DNA from: Gracilaria caudata
Lineage: Eukaryota > Rhodophyta > Florideophyceae > Gracilariales > Gracilariaceae
Length of the DNA: 63,756 nucleotides
Assembly (NCBI GenBank): GCA_030374735.1
Contig: JASCIV010000046.1
Span: 1-63,756, forward strand
Reading direction: 5' to 3'
Each line of letters begins with the position of its first letter. The stretch's first letter is position 1. Below, piece after piece: positions 1 through 10,126 of this stretch. The notes beneath the pieces are model-generated. The model was given only the letters and a program-made list of their open reading frames with translations. It made no database searches and was not told where the DNA came from. A program made the translations under genes and the position numbers.

Positions 1-643
1 GTAAAATGCCAGCTGCGCTACATGTCCGGTGTAGGCTATCATAGGAGGCTGTCGTGGGCGTATATGAGTGTGACCACACAAAGGACTGAAGTGCAAGTTC
101 CGTCGTACTCGACTCAAAACGCGTTTTGAGGTGGACAACACGGGGCTTGCAATTCTGACAAGGGGTTTGGATGAACTCAAAATCGAGAGCACATTTCGTT
201 TTAACATTCTTGTTTAAGCTGCTCTGAATGAACAGTGCATTAATAATATTATTATACAAAGTATATCAGACTCACTTTTGTGCGTTGGACGTTGACGACA
301 TTACCCCGCTCTCACGTGTGCTCCTATCATATCCCTCTTTGACAGCAGCAGAACCATGATTCATTCTTTCTTGAAAACGTTTCGCATTGAAGGCGAAAAC
401 GTTCCTATCAGTAGGTATTGATTCATAAGTGCTTGAGAACCTCCGCTTCGTCAACCTAAAACAGGTGCGTAAGGAAGCATTGAAGCCGCACAGAGGTAAG
501 TACAGGTCAGCGTTTCGTAGTTCACAGAAGTTAGATCACTCAAAAGAAAGTGATAGTGTCTCGCGCGTCGTAAGTGGGTCCATAAACGTATTTCAGGCGC
601 AGTGCTTATCGTAGGATGCGTACACGGTCGCGAGAAAGACTCA
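1..643. other. Left-edge intergenic region
   Basis: I see no supportable gene here. The right end is the 3' flank of the minus-strand N-acetylglutamate synthase gene. An AT-rich, partly palindromic patch lies near 238-258. Short frames on both strands lack recognisable domains. A gene continuing from outside the window cannot be excluded. Confidence 0.5.
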
Positions 644-2419
644 TTATGGACGTACCGCTCTGCTACCTTCCAGAACTTTGAGGAACACTTTTGACTTTCT
701 GGTCCTGTCGTAATTCGCCTGTTTAGATGGAGGAAGATCGCTAATTGTAGCGGCCGTAAACCCACGTTCTTGGAACCAGTCAAAGCTCTGCGTAGAAAGA
801 ATAAAAAGGAAACGAACGCCCATGTTATACGCCATTCGTTCCGTGAATCCGAGCATTGCATCACCTTTGCCAAGCTTTCGGTAATCGTGATGCACTGCTA
901 GACAACCGAGTTCGGCCCATGTGGGATCATCTTCCATTTGGGACAGTGATAGACAGGCGATAACCATTCCGTCTCTCTCTATGACGACAAACTCGTGGAT
1001 GTCTTGTTCCAGCTTCCTTCGAGAACGAGGTTTGAGGATACCTTGCTCTTCAAGCGGTCTGATAATTTCCTGAAGGCCGCTCACATCAGAGAGCCTGGCT
1101 TTTCTAAAGCCTTCGTAAAGATCGCGAGAAATCATGAGCCCAACGCCATCACGGTGAAATATCTCCATGAGCAACGCCCCATCCATTAGACGATTCAACA
1201 GATGCGCACGGCGAACACCATTCTTCAAGGCAATAACAGAACACTCCAGAGATTTTCTAAACTGAGGCGGCAGCTCACTCGCCCTGGTTTTCAAGAAACG
1301 AGCGGCAGTCTTGAGCGAAAGATTAGGAATTGTATGATCAGTGCGCGTATCAAACAGCGTTTCACCATTTCCCATAAAGATAAGCTTCTCAGCGTTTAAC
1401 TGACTAGCACACGCAGCAGCAACTTCCTCTGATCTGCAATTGAACATCTGACCAGAAGGCGAAAAGCCGACGTTAGGAATGATGATGATATCACCATCGT
1501 CCAGTCGTCGATTAATGGCTTCAACATCGACACGTCGAACTTTTCCAGAGTAACCAAAGTCTTGACCATTGATGATTCCAACAGGCTGCGCAGAGTAGAA
1601 ACTGCCACTTACGACACTGATGCGACTGGCACTTGGCATGTTTTTCACACCACGTCCAAGCGTGCTTTCAACTTCAAATCTCATACTGCCAGCAGCTTCT
1701 TTGACAAGTTGCAGGGTACGGGAGTCGGTGATACGAATTCCACCAATGAAGTACGATGGCAACTCCTCAGCTTTCATGCGTCGGTCAATCTGAGCTTGTG
1801 GTCCTAGAACAAGAACGATTTTAATGCCAACAACATGCATGAGGGCTATATCCTCCATCACCGCAGAAAACAAACGTTCATACAACAAAGCACCGGGTAT
1901 ATGAATGACAAATACCAATCCCTGATGCGCATTGATATAGGGCGAACTCATTCGAAAAGTATCGACAAAGTTCTGATGCACACGTGAGGCATAAAAGTGA
2001 TGATCTCCCTCACAAAGACGGCCAGGAACCGCATCCACAACGGCCTCGCTTGAGTATGGAGACGGGCGAGACTCGTATGCAAACGAGGACTGTTGGTAAA
2101 GAGCAGGGTCAAGTGATTCCGGGTTTGTGGTGCACCATTCCAGCACCTGCGTTGGGTATGAAAGGCCGTCAAAGTAAATCTCTTCACTGTCCGAAAACGA
2201 GTCTGAAGGCGGCTGCTCTGGGTGTGAAGATGGGCTGGAACGAGAAGGAGCGAAAGTAGAAGGCGAGGAAACGGCGTCAAGTTTCCCGTTTCCAGTCCCA
2301 TTTAAAGACGCACGCACCAAACGAGCAGGCGAAACGCGTCTGGAAACATGGCTGACGGCTAGTGACGTGCCCCGAAAGGCAGACACAGAAAGCGAGGTGG
2401 AAACAAAAGCGAGACGCAT
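644..2419 (-). CDS. NAGS: N-acetylglutamate synthase (ArgA type), plastid-targeted
   Basis: This 591-residue protein should catalyse the first step of arginine synthesis, acetyl-CoA plus glutamate giving N-acetylglutamate. Residues 1 to about 110 are a Ser/Arg-rich, low-acid presequence with 'LAFVST' near the start, as in red-algal plastid transit peptides. About 165-420 is an amino-acid-kinase fold with the regulatory 'VLGPQAQIDRR' region seen in bacterial ArgA. About 445-590 is a GNAT acetyltransferase domain with the acetyl-CoA-binding stretch 'RKLGKGDAML' and the ArgA-like 'STQSFDWFQERGF' and 'LPPSKQANYDRTRKSK' motifs. The length fits ArgA plus a transit peptide. The ATG at 2417-2419 starts the presequence. 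Feedback control by arginine through the kinase domain is known for the family but is not shown here. Confidence 0.93.
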   Translation of the reverse strand: MRLAFVSTSLSVSAFRGTSLAVSHVSRRVSPARLVRASLNGTGNGKLDAVSSPSTFAPSRSSPSSHPEQPPSDSFSDSEEIYFDGLSYPTQVLEWCTTNPESLDPALYQQSSFAYESRPSPYSSEAVVDAVPGRLCEGDHHFYASRVHQNFVDTFRMSSPYINAHQGLVFVIHIPGALLYERLFSAVMEDIALMHVVGIKIVLVLGPQAQIDRRMKAEELPSYFIGGIRITDSRTLQLVKEAAGSMRFEVESTLGRGVKNMPSASRISVVSGSFYSAQPVGIINGQDFGYSGKVRRVDVEAINRRLDDGDIIIIPNVGFSPSGQMFNCRSEEVAAACASQLNAEKLIFMGNGETLFDTRTDHTIPNLSLKTAARFLKTRASELPPQFRKSLECSVIALKNGVRRAHLLNRLMDGALLMEIFHRDGVGLMISRDLYEGFRKARLSDVSGLQEIIRPLEEQGILKPRSRRKLEQDIHEFVVIERDGMVIACLSLSQMEDDPTWAELGCLAVHHDYRKLGKGDAMLGFTERMAYNMGVRFLFILSTQSFDWFQERGFTAATISDLPPSKQANYDRTRKSKVFLKVLEGSRAVRP

Positions 2420-4248
2420 AGTACGACAGCGAGAGTGTTGGCTGGTAGAGAACCGACAGAACGTGAGGTGCGTGAACAGAGCGGCTTTGAAAAGAGGAAG
2501 GGTGGAGGGATGCGTGCTATTTATCTAGTACAAAGCAGTGATGAAATGTTGAACCATGTTTGAGGTGACGTTTGAACGCCTAAACAGTGCACACTCGTGA
2601 AGGAGACGGCGACTGTGCTTTTAAAGATTCAAATGTGGGTAGGTAGAACGCTAACCCTCCGCTTAGCTCTACAACGCGCGTGGCGGTCGGCGGCCGGTAA
2701 ACGAGGGATGGTGCCAAAAAAAAACAAGATCATGGTGTGATGTCATTGGTCACGAAGTGGAAGATTTTTCGCTTGGCGTCGGTTTCGGACGATATGGAAG
2801 GAAAGCAAGGTGAAATTGTCGGCGCGCAACAGCGGATGTTGTCGAGCGCAGGTAGGTTTGATAAGGTGCTTGTCGGTTAGGCTTTCGGCCCACATTCCGC
2901 ACGCAACGAGATATGAGACTGAAGCAATCTGCTGGAGGCGTCTTGTCGTGAGTGGCTGGCGTATAATGCTTACTAAACCTGGGCGATAGTCCCGAGCTTT
3001 TGTCAAGGCAGACAGCACGTTCCCTGGAACAAATGGGAAGCACTCAAACACGCGGTGTCAATGGCAACTAGCGGTTATTGCGTGCGCAAATGTGTGTGTG
3101 GATCGTTCGCTTTAGCGCACTGGTTCCCAGTTCACCTTCCGACGAAAACCTAGCGGTTGTGGTATGAGGGAAAACTGAGCATACCTCTCGAATCACGACA
3201 TAGCATCGCAACCCGGAACAGGGGTGAGAATGATTGAGGTTTTCGGACTGCTCTCCGAGGCGAACACTGTGCGGTCAAGCTGAGAGGAGAGAAAGGCACC
3301 GCGCAGCGAGAAACCAATAATCATAACTTTATGACACCGGTGATGTGCACACTGGTTTACACTGGCGCATGCGCCACCAAACTTGCAACAGGGTAACGTG
3401 AGTGGCGACGTCTGCGTCGAGCAAGAGCACCCTCACGCCAGAGACTTCATAAGGATACCTCTAGTTTCGATATGTATGCCACGCTAGCATGGTCATCGAA
3501 TGATTCAGCCTCGTGACTGCATTGCACGAAATAACCTTATTCATCGCAATAATCCTCGCAAATAGCAACACATTTGCAATTTCGGCGTCGCGCCAATGAC
3601 ACAGCGCTCACCAACACGATCATCGTGACGGCAACGAAGAACAACAGAAGGCTGACTTCATGATGCTGCGCAACAAATGCGAGCCAGGGTAGGAACCAAA
3701 TCGTCAGTGACAGTGTCGTCAAGGGTACGACGGTAACACTCTGGATTGCACACGGTGGGATTGCACGCCAAGTGCAACCACATCATGCCACACGCAGCCA
3801 ACCAACCAGCGCCGTTCATCGAACGCTACCCATACACAACCAACGGATCAACCACAAATAATCCAGCAATGAAAACACATCGCTTCCAACTTTGAAGCGA
3901 TGTGTTTGTATTGGACGTTCCACCTGGCTTCACCTTCGCAATCATCCTCGTCGTCTCGCCAAGCCCTATGCCGTTGCTTTGCGAAGCCTTCGAGTCGTTC
4001 GTGCAAGCGGCGACAATCAGGCGAATAGTTTTTCTACGTCATGGAAGCAAACCGCAACCCTCGGCTCGAAAATTTGAGCCTTCAGCTCTTATCTGATCCT
4101 TCCACTCGGGCAGTCCCTTTTTCTATCTCTACCAATCGTTCATTTCTTATCCACGGCACAACAACCGCTTCATCCTTTCTCACACGCTCCTCCCCACCTG
4201 ATCTTACTTCAATACGAACTTCTTCTCATTTGGAAAAGCCCGTTCCCA
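2420..4248. other. Intergenic region with one weak small-membrane-protein frame
   Basis: This 1.8-kb gap lies between two divergently transcribed genes, so it should hold both promoters. A minus-strand frame at 3537-3722 would encode about 61 residues with two hydrophobic stretches and a Cys-containing basic tail. It has no recognised relatives and I do not call it a gene. No RNA gene or repeat was seen. Confidence 0.4.
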
Positions 4249-6132
4249 ATGGCCGAACAGGACTCAATGCAAGCACTCGCCGACAGCGCCGAGCTTGTGC
4301 TCCCTGTGTACGCACTCGTTCTCACCCCGCTCGCGCTTTACGTCTATCACGACATTTTGGACAAACGATGGCGTCCGGTCTGGCGTCTCTCCCACTTCCT
4401 TGTCGCTTACTTCATTCTTTACATATGTGCCGGTAGCGCGCTCGTATCATACATTGTAATCCAAGCTCGTTACGGCAAAGACTTCAAAGAAGTCGGCGCC
4501 TCCGCCCTCGCCCTCATCCTAGGCACCTACGGCGCCTGGCGCCTTGTCCGTCTAATTCGCATCATAATCGCCCATCACTCGCTCGTCAAAATTCTCCAGC
4601 GCATCGACTGTTCCCTCGCGTCAGAGACCGGTCTACAGCCGGTTGGTTTGGAGTATCACTTGTTCCGACATCCACGAACTGCGCTTCCATCGCGATTGGA
4701 ACACACTCATTGGCGCTACGAAACTCGCCATGACTTCATTTCATCCGCACTATTCGACGACGACTATCCCGGTGACACCGCCGCTCGCATTCGTTGGCTA
4801 GCCTGTTTCGGTAAACGAGCTGTCGTAATAGAGGATGACGCCGAAGAATGTGCCTCCCGTGTCGCGATATGGATGCGACTGGTACTCAGACGTCCGCGCA
4901 GTGAACCGTGGCGTCTGCTCACATCTAGCAGCCCTCTTGTACAAGGGCAACTTTACCGCGTCGGTTTGGGCGAGGCACTACGTGCGCTCATCACAAACGG
5001 CAGCGCTAAGAAGGCGCCACTCCACGCCAATCTCAATCCTGCCGAAATCTTGCTCAACAAGATTGAAAAGCACAGCTTGACAGAAGCTGCAGTGGGTTTC
5101 TTCTGGATCGGCTCTGAGATGGGTACCGAGGAGATGACCCAAGTATTGGCCGAGATGCCGCCGAGATGGATGCGAGGTGTTAGTCAGAACGGTAAACAAT
5201 TAATGTTCGAGTTGGTCATGTCGCTGCTACTTTGCGAAATGCCGTCGCCTGAAAACAAGGGAATGGCGTGGATTCTTTCACTGCCCGTTCTCGAATGGAG
5301 ACGAGACGTGGCCAATCTCAAAGTATGGAGCGTATTATCTGAGCTTTGTGCAGATGCGGTGTGTTCTGTATTGCCCGAGTTTTCGTCAGAGTGCGAGTCA
5401 CGTAGTCATGATGAGGTGTACAACATTGTGCGCGATGGCGTGTTTTCGCTGCAGGAGGCAACATCTAGTGAACACGGATTTCAGGGTGATATCGTCGGGC
5501 TCAGCCTGATGGAGTTGACAAGAGCATCTTATCGTTCCGGGTACATGACTGAACAAATCCTAGGCAGAGCACTTCAACAGGAGCTGAACCGGCAGAAGGA
5601 CGAAGACAAAGAGGTTCGCATTTACAAGGCAGAGATTGTAACAGGTTTGTTCTCCATTCTGCAACAACTGGGACAAGACGAAAGCGAAGAGTTCCAAAGT
5701 AGTTTCAGCTCAATGAAGAGTAGTTGGGGAGTGGATGAAAGCATCGATGACGTTCTTCTGGCTATTCGCGAGCGAACAAAACATGAGATGCGCGAGTCAT
5801 TTCAATTTGATGAGGTTGCACAAAGTCGTGGTTGGTACCTTGGCGATCGAAACTGTCAGTGCGAGGATCCGGTGTCTGCATTCGGCACGGCGTACACAAC
5901 GGCGGAGGAACTGGCGCCATTGGTGTTGCAAATGTTGCGGCAGTACAAGGAAAAGAAGCCCGGTGTGTGCATTTTAAAAGGTCATGCAAACCCCGACCGA
6001 TACAGTGAACAGTGGATCCGATGGAAGCAGACACAGGCATACGAAATTGGCGGTAGTGCGGAGGGGTTGAGCGCGGAGACGCCCGGAAGCGGATCCAATG
6101 AAAAAGGAAGCGTAGCTGTATCACTGTGGTAA
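4249..6132 (+). CDS. Unknown protein with N-terminal membrane segments
   Basis: This frame encodes 627 residues that I do not recognise. Three hydrophobic segments, at about residues 15-35, 45-72 and 79-103, suggest a membrane-anchored N-terminus. The remaining roughly 520 residues look soluble, alpha-helical and acidic, with Trp-containing patches such as 'EWRRDVANLKVWSVLSELC' near the middle. No signal peptide precedes the first segment. The start is the first ATG after a pyrimidine-rich leader, and no intron is needed. The 3' end is only 6 bp from the end of the convergent Tim22-like gene, so the two transcripts probably overlap. The open length and even codon use support a real gene; the function is unknown. 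Confidence 0.8.
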   Translation: MAEQDSMQALADSAELVLPVYALVLTPLALYVYHDILDKRWRPVWRLSHFLVAYFILYICAGSALVSYIVIQARYGKDFKEVGASALALILGTYGAWRLVRLIRIIIAHHSLVKILQRIDCSLASETGLQPVGLEYHLFRHPRTALPSRLEHTHWRYETRHDFISSALFDDDYPGDTAARIRWLACFGKRAVVIEDDAEECASRVAIWMRLVLRRPRSEPWRLLTSSSPLVQGQLYRVGLGEALRALITNGSAKKAPLHANLNPAEILLNKIEKHSLTEAAVGFFWIGSEMGTEEMTQVLAEMPPRWMRGVSQNGKQLMFELVMSLLLCEMPSPENKGMAWILSLPVLEWRRDVANLKVWSVLSELCADAVCSVLPEFSSECESRSHDEVYNIVRDGVFSLQEATSSEHGFQGDIVGLSLMELTRASYRSGYMTEQILGRALQQELNRQKDEDKEVRIYKAEIVTGLFSILQQLGQDESEEFQSSFSSMKSSWGVDESIDDVLLAIRERTKHEMRESFQFDEVAQSRGWYLGDRNCQCEDPVSAFGTAYTTAEELAPLVLQMLRQYKEKKPGVCILKGHANPDRYSEQWIRWKQTQAYEIGGSAEGLSAETPGSGSNEKGSVAVSLW

Positions 6133-6138
6133 AAGGAG

Positions 6139-6810
6139 TCAAATGCGGTTGAAAGAATCGAATACAACTGCAATCATGGCAGACGCACCAGCGTTGGTAA
6201 GGATCTGCGATTGATAGTAACGCCAATGACCGCGAACGGAAATGAGGGTGAGAACGGCTCCGGTAAAGGCACCAGCCATAAGAGGATTGAGCAAATCATC
6301 ACGTCGACGCGTACGGACAAGAGTGCAGCGCGTAAGCGCGAACACAGACGTCCAGGACGCAAAACCGGCAGCATTTCTCATGGCACCGTTCGCGGTTTGC
6401 GAGAGCACGACATCTCGTGGATACCGACTTGAGACAGCGGTGGTAAGAGCCATTGCACCGCCGAATACGGAACCGATGACGCCGCCGCGAATCCCGTGTG
6501 CGACTGCTAGGGAGATGCAGGACGGAAGTGGCTGACGATAGGCAGTGGGAACCAGCTCGGGCGTGTGCTCGTCGTGCAGCGCGGCGGCCAGCCCGAGCGG
6601 CGGCTGAGAGGGGCCGGTGGGCGGCTTGAAGGCGGCGCGCAGCAACGGTGCCGGCGGATCGTTGGAGATGGATGAAGCGACATGTAGACGTTGCGTATGG
6701 GAAGGCGGGAAAAACGGTGGCCACTCGGCTGCACAAGGGCGGCACGACTGCATGGCGACGACGACTGGAACCGGGCTATTCGTGGAAGGAGGTGTGCAGG
6801 AGAACAACAT
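6139..6810 (-). CDS. Tim17/Tim22/Tim23-family membrane protein
   Basis: The C-terminal 120 residues fit the Tim17/22/23 fold: a Gly-rich helix ('HGIRGGVIGSVFGGAMAL'), a second helix with 'NAAGFASWTSVFALTRCTL', a basic loop, then 'NPLMAGAFTGAVLTL' and a last hydrophobic helix. The spacing fits Tim22-like inner-membrane translocase components, though plant and algal relatives also occur in plastid envelopes. The long frame continues upstream into Gly/Arg-rich sequence overlapping the divergent Rad1 gene. I therefore start at the ATG at 6808-6810 (223 residues); an ATG at 6751-6753 is the alternative. The N-terminal 100 residues are Pro/Ala-rich and unassigned. Family confidence is good, subfamily is open. 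Confidence 0.78.
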   Translation of the reverse strand: MLFSCTPPSTNSPVPVVVAMQSCRPCAAEWPPFFPPSHTQRLHVASSISNDPPAPLLRAAFKPPTGPSQPPLGLAAALHDEHTPELVPTAYRQPLPSCISLAVAHGIRGGVIGSVFGGAMALTTAVSSRYPRDVVLSQTANGAMRNAAGFASWTSVFALTRCTLVRTRRRDDLLNPLMAGAFTGAVLTLISVRGHWRYYQSQILTNAGASAMIAVVFDSFNRI

Positions 6811-6987
6811 CAACGTCGACGTTGACGTCTGACATGGCGAGCATGCGGAAACGTGGCGGCGTGGCTCTGGTGCTGTTTTGGCGCCAAAAGGCGCATGGTC
6901 GTGTGCGATGCAACCTGCACACCGAACGTCGTCGTGGCGCCGCGGCGACACGACGCGGCGCGCGCCGCGGGCATGTGATCCGCTGCG
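6811..6987. promoter_or_regulatory. Short divergent promoter, Tim22-like / Rad1
   Basis: Only 177 bp separate the chosen starts of these head-to-head genes. The segment is GC-rich, with GCGCGC and GGCGCC-type palindromic patches ('ttttggcgccaaaa' near 6878-6891), and shows no TATA box. The two genes probably share a bidirectional promoter; this is inferred from layout. Confidence 0.5.
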
Positions 6988-7878
6988 ATGAGCGCCGCCA
7001 CCGCCACCGCCACCGCCACCGACGCGGCGGCCGCGGCCGCCAGCGCGCCGGAGGACGCGGTGCTTCACGCGGCGATGCCGTCGCTCAAGCCGCTGCTGGA
7101 CGCGCTAGCATGCATCAGCGCGCCATCACGCGCCGAAGACGTGTTTCTCTCACACAGCGCGGGCGGGCTGCGCTTCAGCACCGCCGCGCCGGCGCACACC
7201 GCCAGCGTTATCCTTCCGCCGTCCGCCTTCACGCGACTGCATGTGACACAGTCGCAGCTAAACATCCGTCTCAACCTTTCCGCGCTGCGCGACGCGTTGG
7301 GCGTACTGGGCGCCGCTGCCGCGCATGTCGAGCTGTGGTTCGTGGACACCACGCTGGTGGCGCGTTCCGAGCTGCACGGCAGCGTGGTACAGGTGTCTCT
7401 GGCTGCGCTGCACTTTCTTCAGCCGCCCGCGCTCATCGAGCCGGGGGACGCGCCCGAGCTGGGTGCCTTCATCCTGGGCGCTGACGCATTCCGTGACGCT
7501 CTGAACGACCTGGATTATGCTGGCGCGCCGCTGGTGCAGCTGCTGTTTCTGGAAAACCCGCCGTGTCTGCGACTGGTGTCGCCGGCAGGCAGCTCGGAGC
7601 ACCAGGCGCGGCTCACTATCGAGCTGTCGGAGAGCGCCGCGGGCTTTCAGGCGCTGCGCTGCGACGAGGAGCAAAGCGTGGTGCTCGCCGGCGATCTGCT
7701 GCTGCGGCCGGCGCGCGCGCTTGCGGCCGCGGAAAGCGTCAAGCTGGCACTCAATCAGGAGCACGTGCTGAGCGTTGTGTGCAGGCTGCGCGGTGTCGGC
7801 GCGGAAGAGCGCAGCTTTGTGGAGTTCGCCATGCTGACTCAGCAGTGTGACGAGGGCGAGGAAGACGAGGCGCTGTGA
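6988..7878 (+). CDS. RAD1: Rad1-like subunit of the 9-1-1 checkpoint clamp
   Basis: This 296-residue protein has the length and pattern of Rad1, a PCNA-fold protein that pairs with Rad9 and Hus1 to form the ring loaded at DNA damage. Residues 1-25 are a low-complexity Ala/Thr leader. 'LKPLLDALACIS' and 'AEDVFLSHSAGGLRF' match the first sliding-clamp repeat, and 'LRDALGVLG' followed by a beta-rich second half fits the second. The end, 'RSFVEFAMLTQQCDEGEEDE', resembles the Rad1 terminus, where a Phe-Val-Glu strand is followed by an acidic tail. The coding sequence is very GC-rich. No PIP-like motif at the end suggests PCNA itself. The assignment rests on fold pattern rather than strong identity. 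Confidence 0.78.
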   Translation: MSAATATATATDAAAAAASAPEDAVLHAAMPSLKPLLDALACISAPSRAEDVFLSHSAGGLRFSTAAPAHTASVILPPSAFTRLHVTQSQLNIRLNLSALRDALGVLGAAAAHVELWFVDTTLVARSELHGSVVQVSLAALHFLQPPALIEPGDAPELGAFILGADAFRDALNDLDYAGAPLVQLLFLENPPCLRLVSPAGSSEHQARLTIELSESAAGFQALRCDEEQSVVLAGDLLLRPARALAAAESVKLALNQEHVLSVVCRLRGVGAEERSFVEFAMLTQQCDEGEEDEAL

Positions 7879-8273
7879 GAAAGATGCGGGCCAAACATTC
7901 GCTTGCGTGTTTTCGAGCCGAAAATTTGGCGCCCCCGCTGTTAGCACGGATGACAGCGGTGATACAGCGTGCGTGCAGTGGTGGTGCGTTCGCCGTCGTG
8001 TCACGGCGCGCGCCACCCACACATCAAGTGGCGCGCCGCAACGCGTGTCAGCGCCGCCGAGCAATGCACAACGCCTTGCGCACCACGTCGAGTCTGCTCT
8101 CCGTCGGCCACTGTCACACCACCCCCTCTCCCTCCCCGCTCTCAGCGCGCGTTCGTCTTCGCAGCTGAACGTCGTCACAGCCCGCCATCGCCCGGCTCTG
8201 TCGCGGCGCTTTTCCTCCCGTCACGACGGCCGTTCAACATATTTCGCGAGCGCCGCAGGCGTCGCAAGATGCG
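7879..8273. promoter_or_regulatory. Intergenic spacer, Rad1 3' flank and SLC35 promoter
   Basis: This 395-bp spacer joins two plus-strand genes. It is GC-rich, with C-rich pyrimidine tracts near 8115-8145 just upstream of the transporter start. No RNA gene, repeat or clear TATA element was found. Confidence 0.4.
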
Positions 8274-9353
8274 ATGACTTCCAATGCCTACGTGACTGCC
8301 GTCGTGTTCAGTTATGGCCTCTCTTCTTTGGGTGGCGTTTTTGTTAACAAAGCATGTCTTTCCGCGTTTCAGTTCGGATATACCATTACGTTAATGCTGT
8401 TGCAGCTTGTGGTTTCTGTGTCCGCTCTGACTTTGTTGCGTGTCATGCGAGTTATTACTATTCCGCAACGCTCTACTAGACAGATTGCGGTGTTACTTTT
8501 GCCGGCAGTGTTCTTCATTTCTAATGTAACTGTTGGATTGCTTGCACTAAAGCTTGTTAACATTCCCATGTTCTCCGCTTTTCGACGACTTAGCGTGCTG
8601 TCTGTCATGCTGCTGGAGTACATTGTGCTGCGAAAGACTGCGTCGCGTTCAATTATCGCCACTGTTTTTGTCATGGTTGCTGGAAGCTTTCTTGCCGGTT
8701 TGGGTGATCTCGCGTTCGATCCTCTGGGATATTGTCTTGTGTTTCTCAACAATTTTATCACCGCCGCCAACTTGGTATCCATTAAGAAAGCGTCACAAAT
8801 TGCGCGCCTAGACGCACTGCCTCTCTTCTACTACGTTTCACTCATCTCGCTACCCATTGTCTTTTTGCTTAGTTTTGTTTCCGGCGAACTCTCTCAAGCT
8901 ATCACCGATGTGTACGCACGTCCGGATTTGCATTCTATCGGTTTTGTATTCGCGCTCTCGTTATCCGCCGCCTCCGCGTTTCTCATCAACTTTTTCACCA
9001 ACATGTGCACTCAACTCACGTCGCCTCTCACCACCGCTATCACCGGTCAGATGAAGAATGTGTTGCAGACCATTCTCGGAATTTTTGCTTTTGGATATGT
9101 GGTTACTCCGCTCAATCTGTTCGGTTTGGCTGTTGCGTTGGCTGGCTCGTTGTTGTTTGCCAGACAGAAGTATCGAGAGGCCCAGAATGCCAAGATCGGG
9201 AAACCTGCTCGAGCTTCTTCTAGTGGTCACTTGTCGGTTCCCGTGCCACAAACTTCGGGTGACCAAGTGCATGAAAGAAAGGCGGCGGAATATGAGGCTA
9301 AGACACCGATGTTGCGGACGAGTGGAAAAATGGTTTCGGCGGCAGCGGGGTAG
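8274..9353 (+). CDS. Nucleotide-sugar transporter, SLC35/DMT family
   Basis: This is a 359-residue polytopic protein with about ten hydrophobic segments over residues 5-300 and a hydrophilic cytosolic tail. Family features are 'VNIPMFSAFRRLSVLSVML' (the helix 3-4 region), 'LAGLGDLAFDPLGY' and 'LTTAITGQMKNVLQT' in the late helices. The last aligns with the sugar-nucleotide-binding region of the SLC35D and VRG4/GONST groups but lacks the GALN signature of GDP-mannose carriers, so a UDP-sugar is the likelier cargo. It probably acts in the Golgi or ER and could feed cell-wall polysaccharide synthesis. There is no plastid presequence, which argues against a triose-phosphate translocator. Substrate identity is inference. 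Confidence 0.88.
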   Translation: MTSNAYVTAVVFSYGLSSLGGVFVNKACLSAFQFGYTITLMLLQLVVSVSALTLLRVMRVITIPQRSTRQIAVLLLPAVFFISNVTVGLLALKLVNIPMFSAFRRLSVLSVMLLEYIVLRKTASRSIIATVFVMVAGSFLAGLGDLAFDPLGYCLVFLNNFITAANLVSIKKASQIARLDALPLFYYVSLISLPIVFLLSFVSGELSQAITDVYARPDLHSIGFVFALSLSAASAFLINFFTNMCTQLTSPLTTAITGQMKNVLQTILGIFAFGYVVTPLNLFGLAVALAGSLLFARQKYREAQNAKIGKPARASSSGHLSVPVPQTSGDQVHERKAAEYEAKTPMLRTSGKMVSAAAG

Positions 9354-10126
9354 TCTGACGTTGTTGTCCATTTTGTTCAATCCGAGAATGTAAAAGTTTG
9401 GAAGGCGAACGCTTTCTTTTGATTCGCGTCGCATTTGTTTCAGTTGTTACGTAATCAACACTATCATCCTTTTGAACTTCGTTCTCCGATCAACGGGTGG
9501 TTTTGCAAGCAGTTACAAGCTGTCGCAAACCCGCAAGGTGGTTCTCACAAGACAGAAAGGCGACAACGTTTACGGGCCATTGGCGAATTAGTTGTCCAAT
9601 GGTTTTTGACTGTCTCTTCGTCAGAGTCAAGAGCTGGCTGGTTGGGACGAATGCGTTATTCGCAAAACAGTTGCAATGCTCCCCTCTCGCTGTGGCTTTG
9701 TTTGTCTTGACGAAGCTAGGTTCTCTTAGTGTGCTCAGGTTTTCGCAACCCCATGACCACGAGGACCAGCCCTGGTGGAATGTGCACCGCATCATATGAC
9801 ATGATGTCACGCCACGCAACTCAACACATCAAAATAGGCGCACATGCGTTGGCGGAGAGTACCTCCTTCGAACGGAAAAAGACGTATCACGAACGCATGC
9901 ACTGCATGTAGAAAAGCATTAAATGATATAAGCGTGTATACATCCCACCTGCTGCGTGGAGCAACATGAAAACAGCAATCTACAATTACAACGGAATGTA
10001 ACCAAACAGTACCGGGCAGCGAATGCGACGGAACATAACTTCGTACTACACCAAACTTCTGGCAGAAGAACCACCTTATATGTACATATCTACGGCAACC
10101 ACACACGCAAGCATGGAGTACGGACA
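9354..10126. other. Convergent intergenic region with a retroelement remnant
   Basis: The gap lies between the 3' ends of the transporter and the coiled-coil gene. Its minus strand at 9490-9819 holds a decayed C-terminal piece of a non-LTR retrotransposon, described separately. The rest, roughly 9830-10126, shows nothing recognisable. Confidence 0.5.
9490..9819 (-). mobile_element. Decayed non-LTR retrotransposon 3' fragment
   Basis: The minus-strand reading contains 'RQSKTIGQLIRQWP' followed by 'VVAFL'. This parallels 'RQGLLVAHIVRKWP' followed by 'VLAFL' in the clearer retroelement piece near 50.1 kb. The match covers about 45 residues with shared spacing of Arg-Gln, Trp-Pro and Ala-Phe-Leu. 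No Cys/His knuckle or RNase H core is left here. It is probably a 5'-truncated, mutated copy of the same family; the evidence is internal similarity only. Confidence 0.5.

Noticed and set aside
3537..3722. 61-residue hydrophobic minus-strand frame
   Set aside because: Too short, no conservation evidence and no supporting context; random hydrophobic frames of this length are common.
6811..7068. N-terminal extension of the Tim22-like protein rich in Gly and Arg
   Set aside because: It lies antisense to the Rad1 coding start, and its Gly run is simply the reverse strand of the Rad1 Ala/Thr leader.
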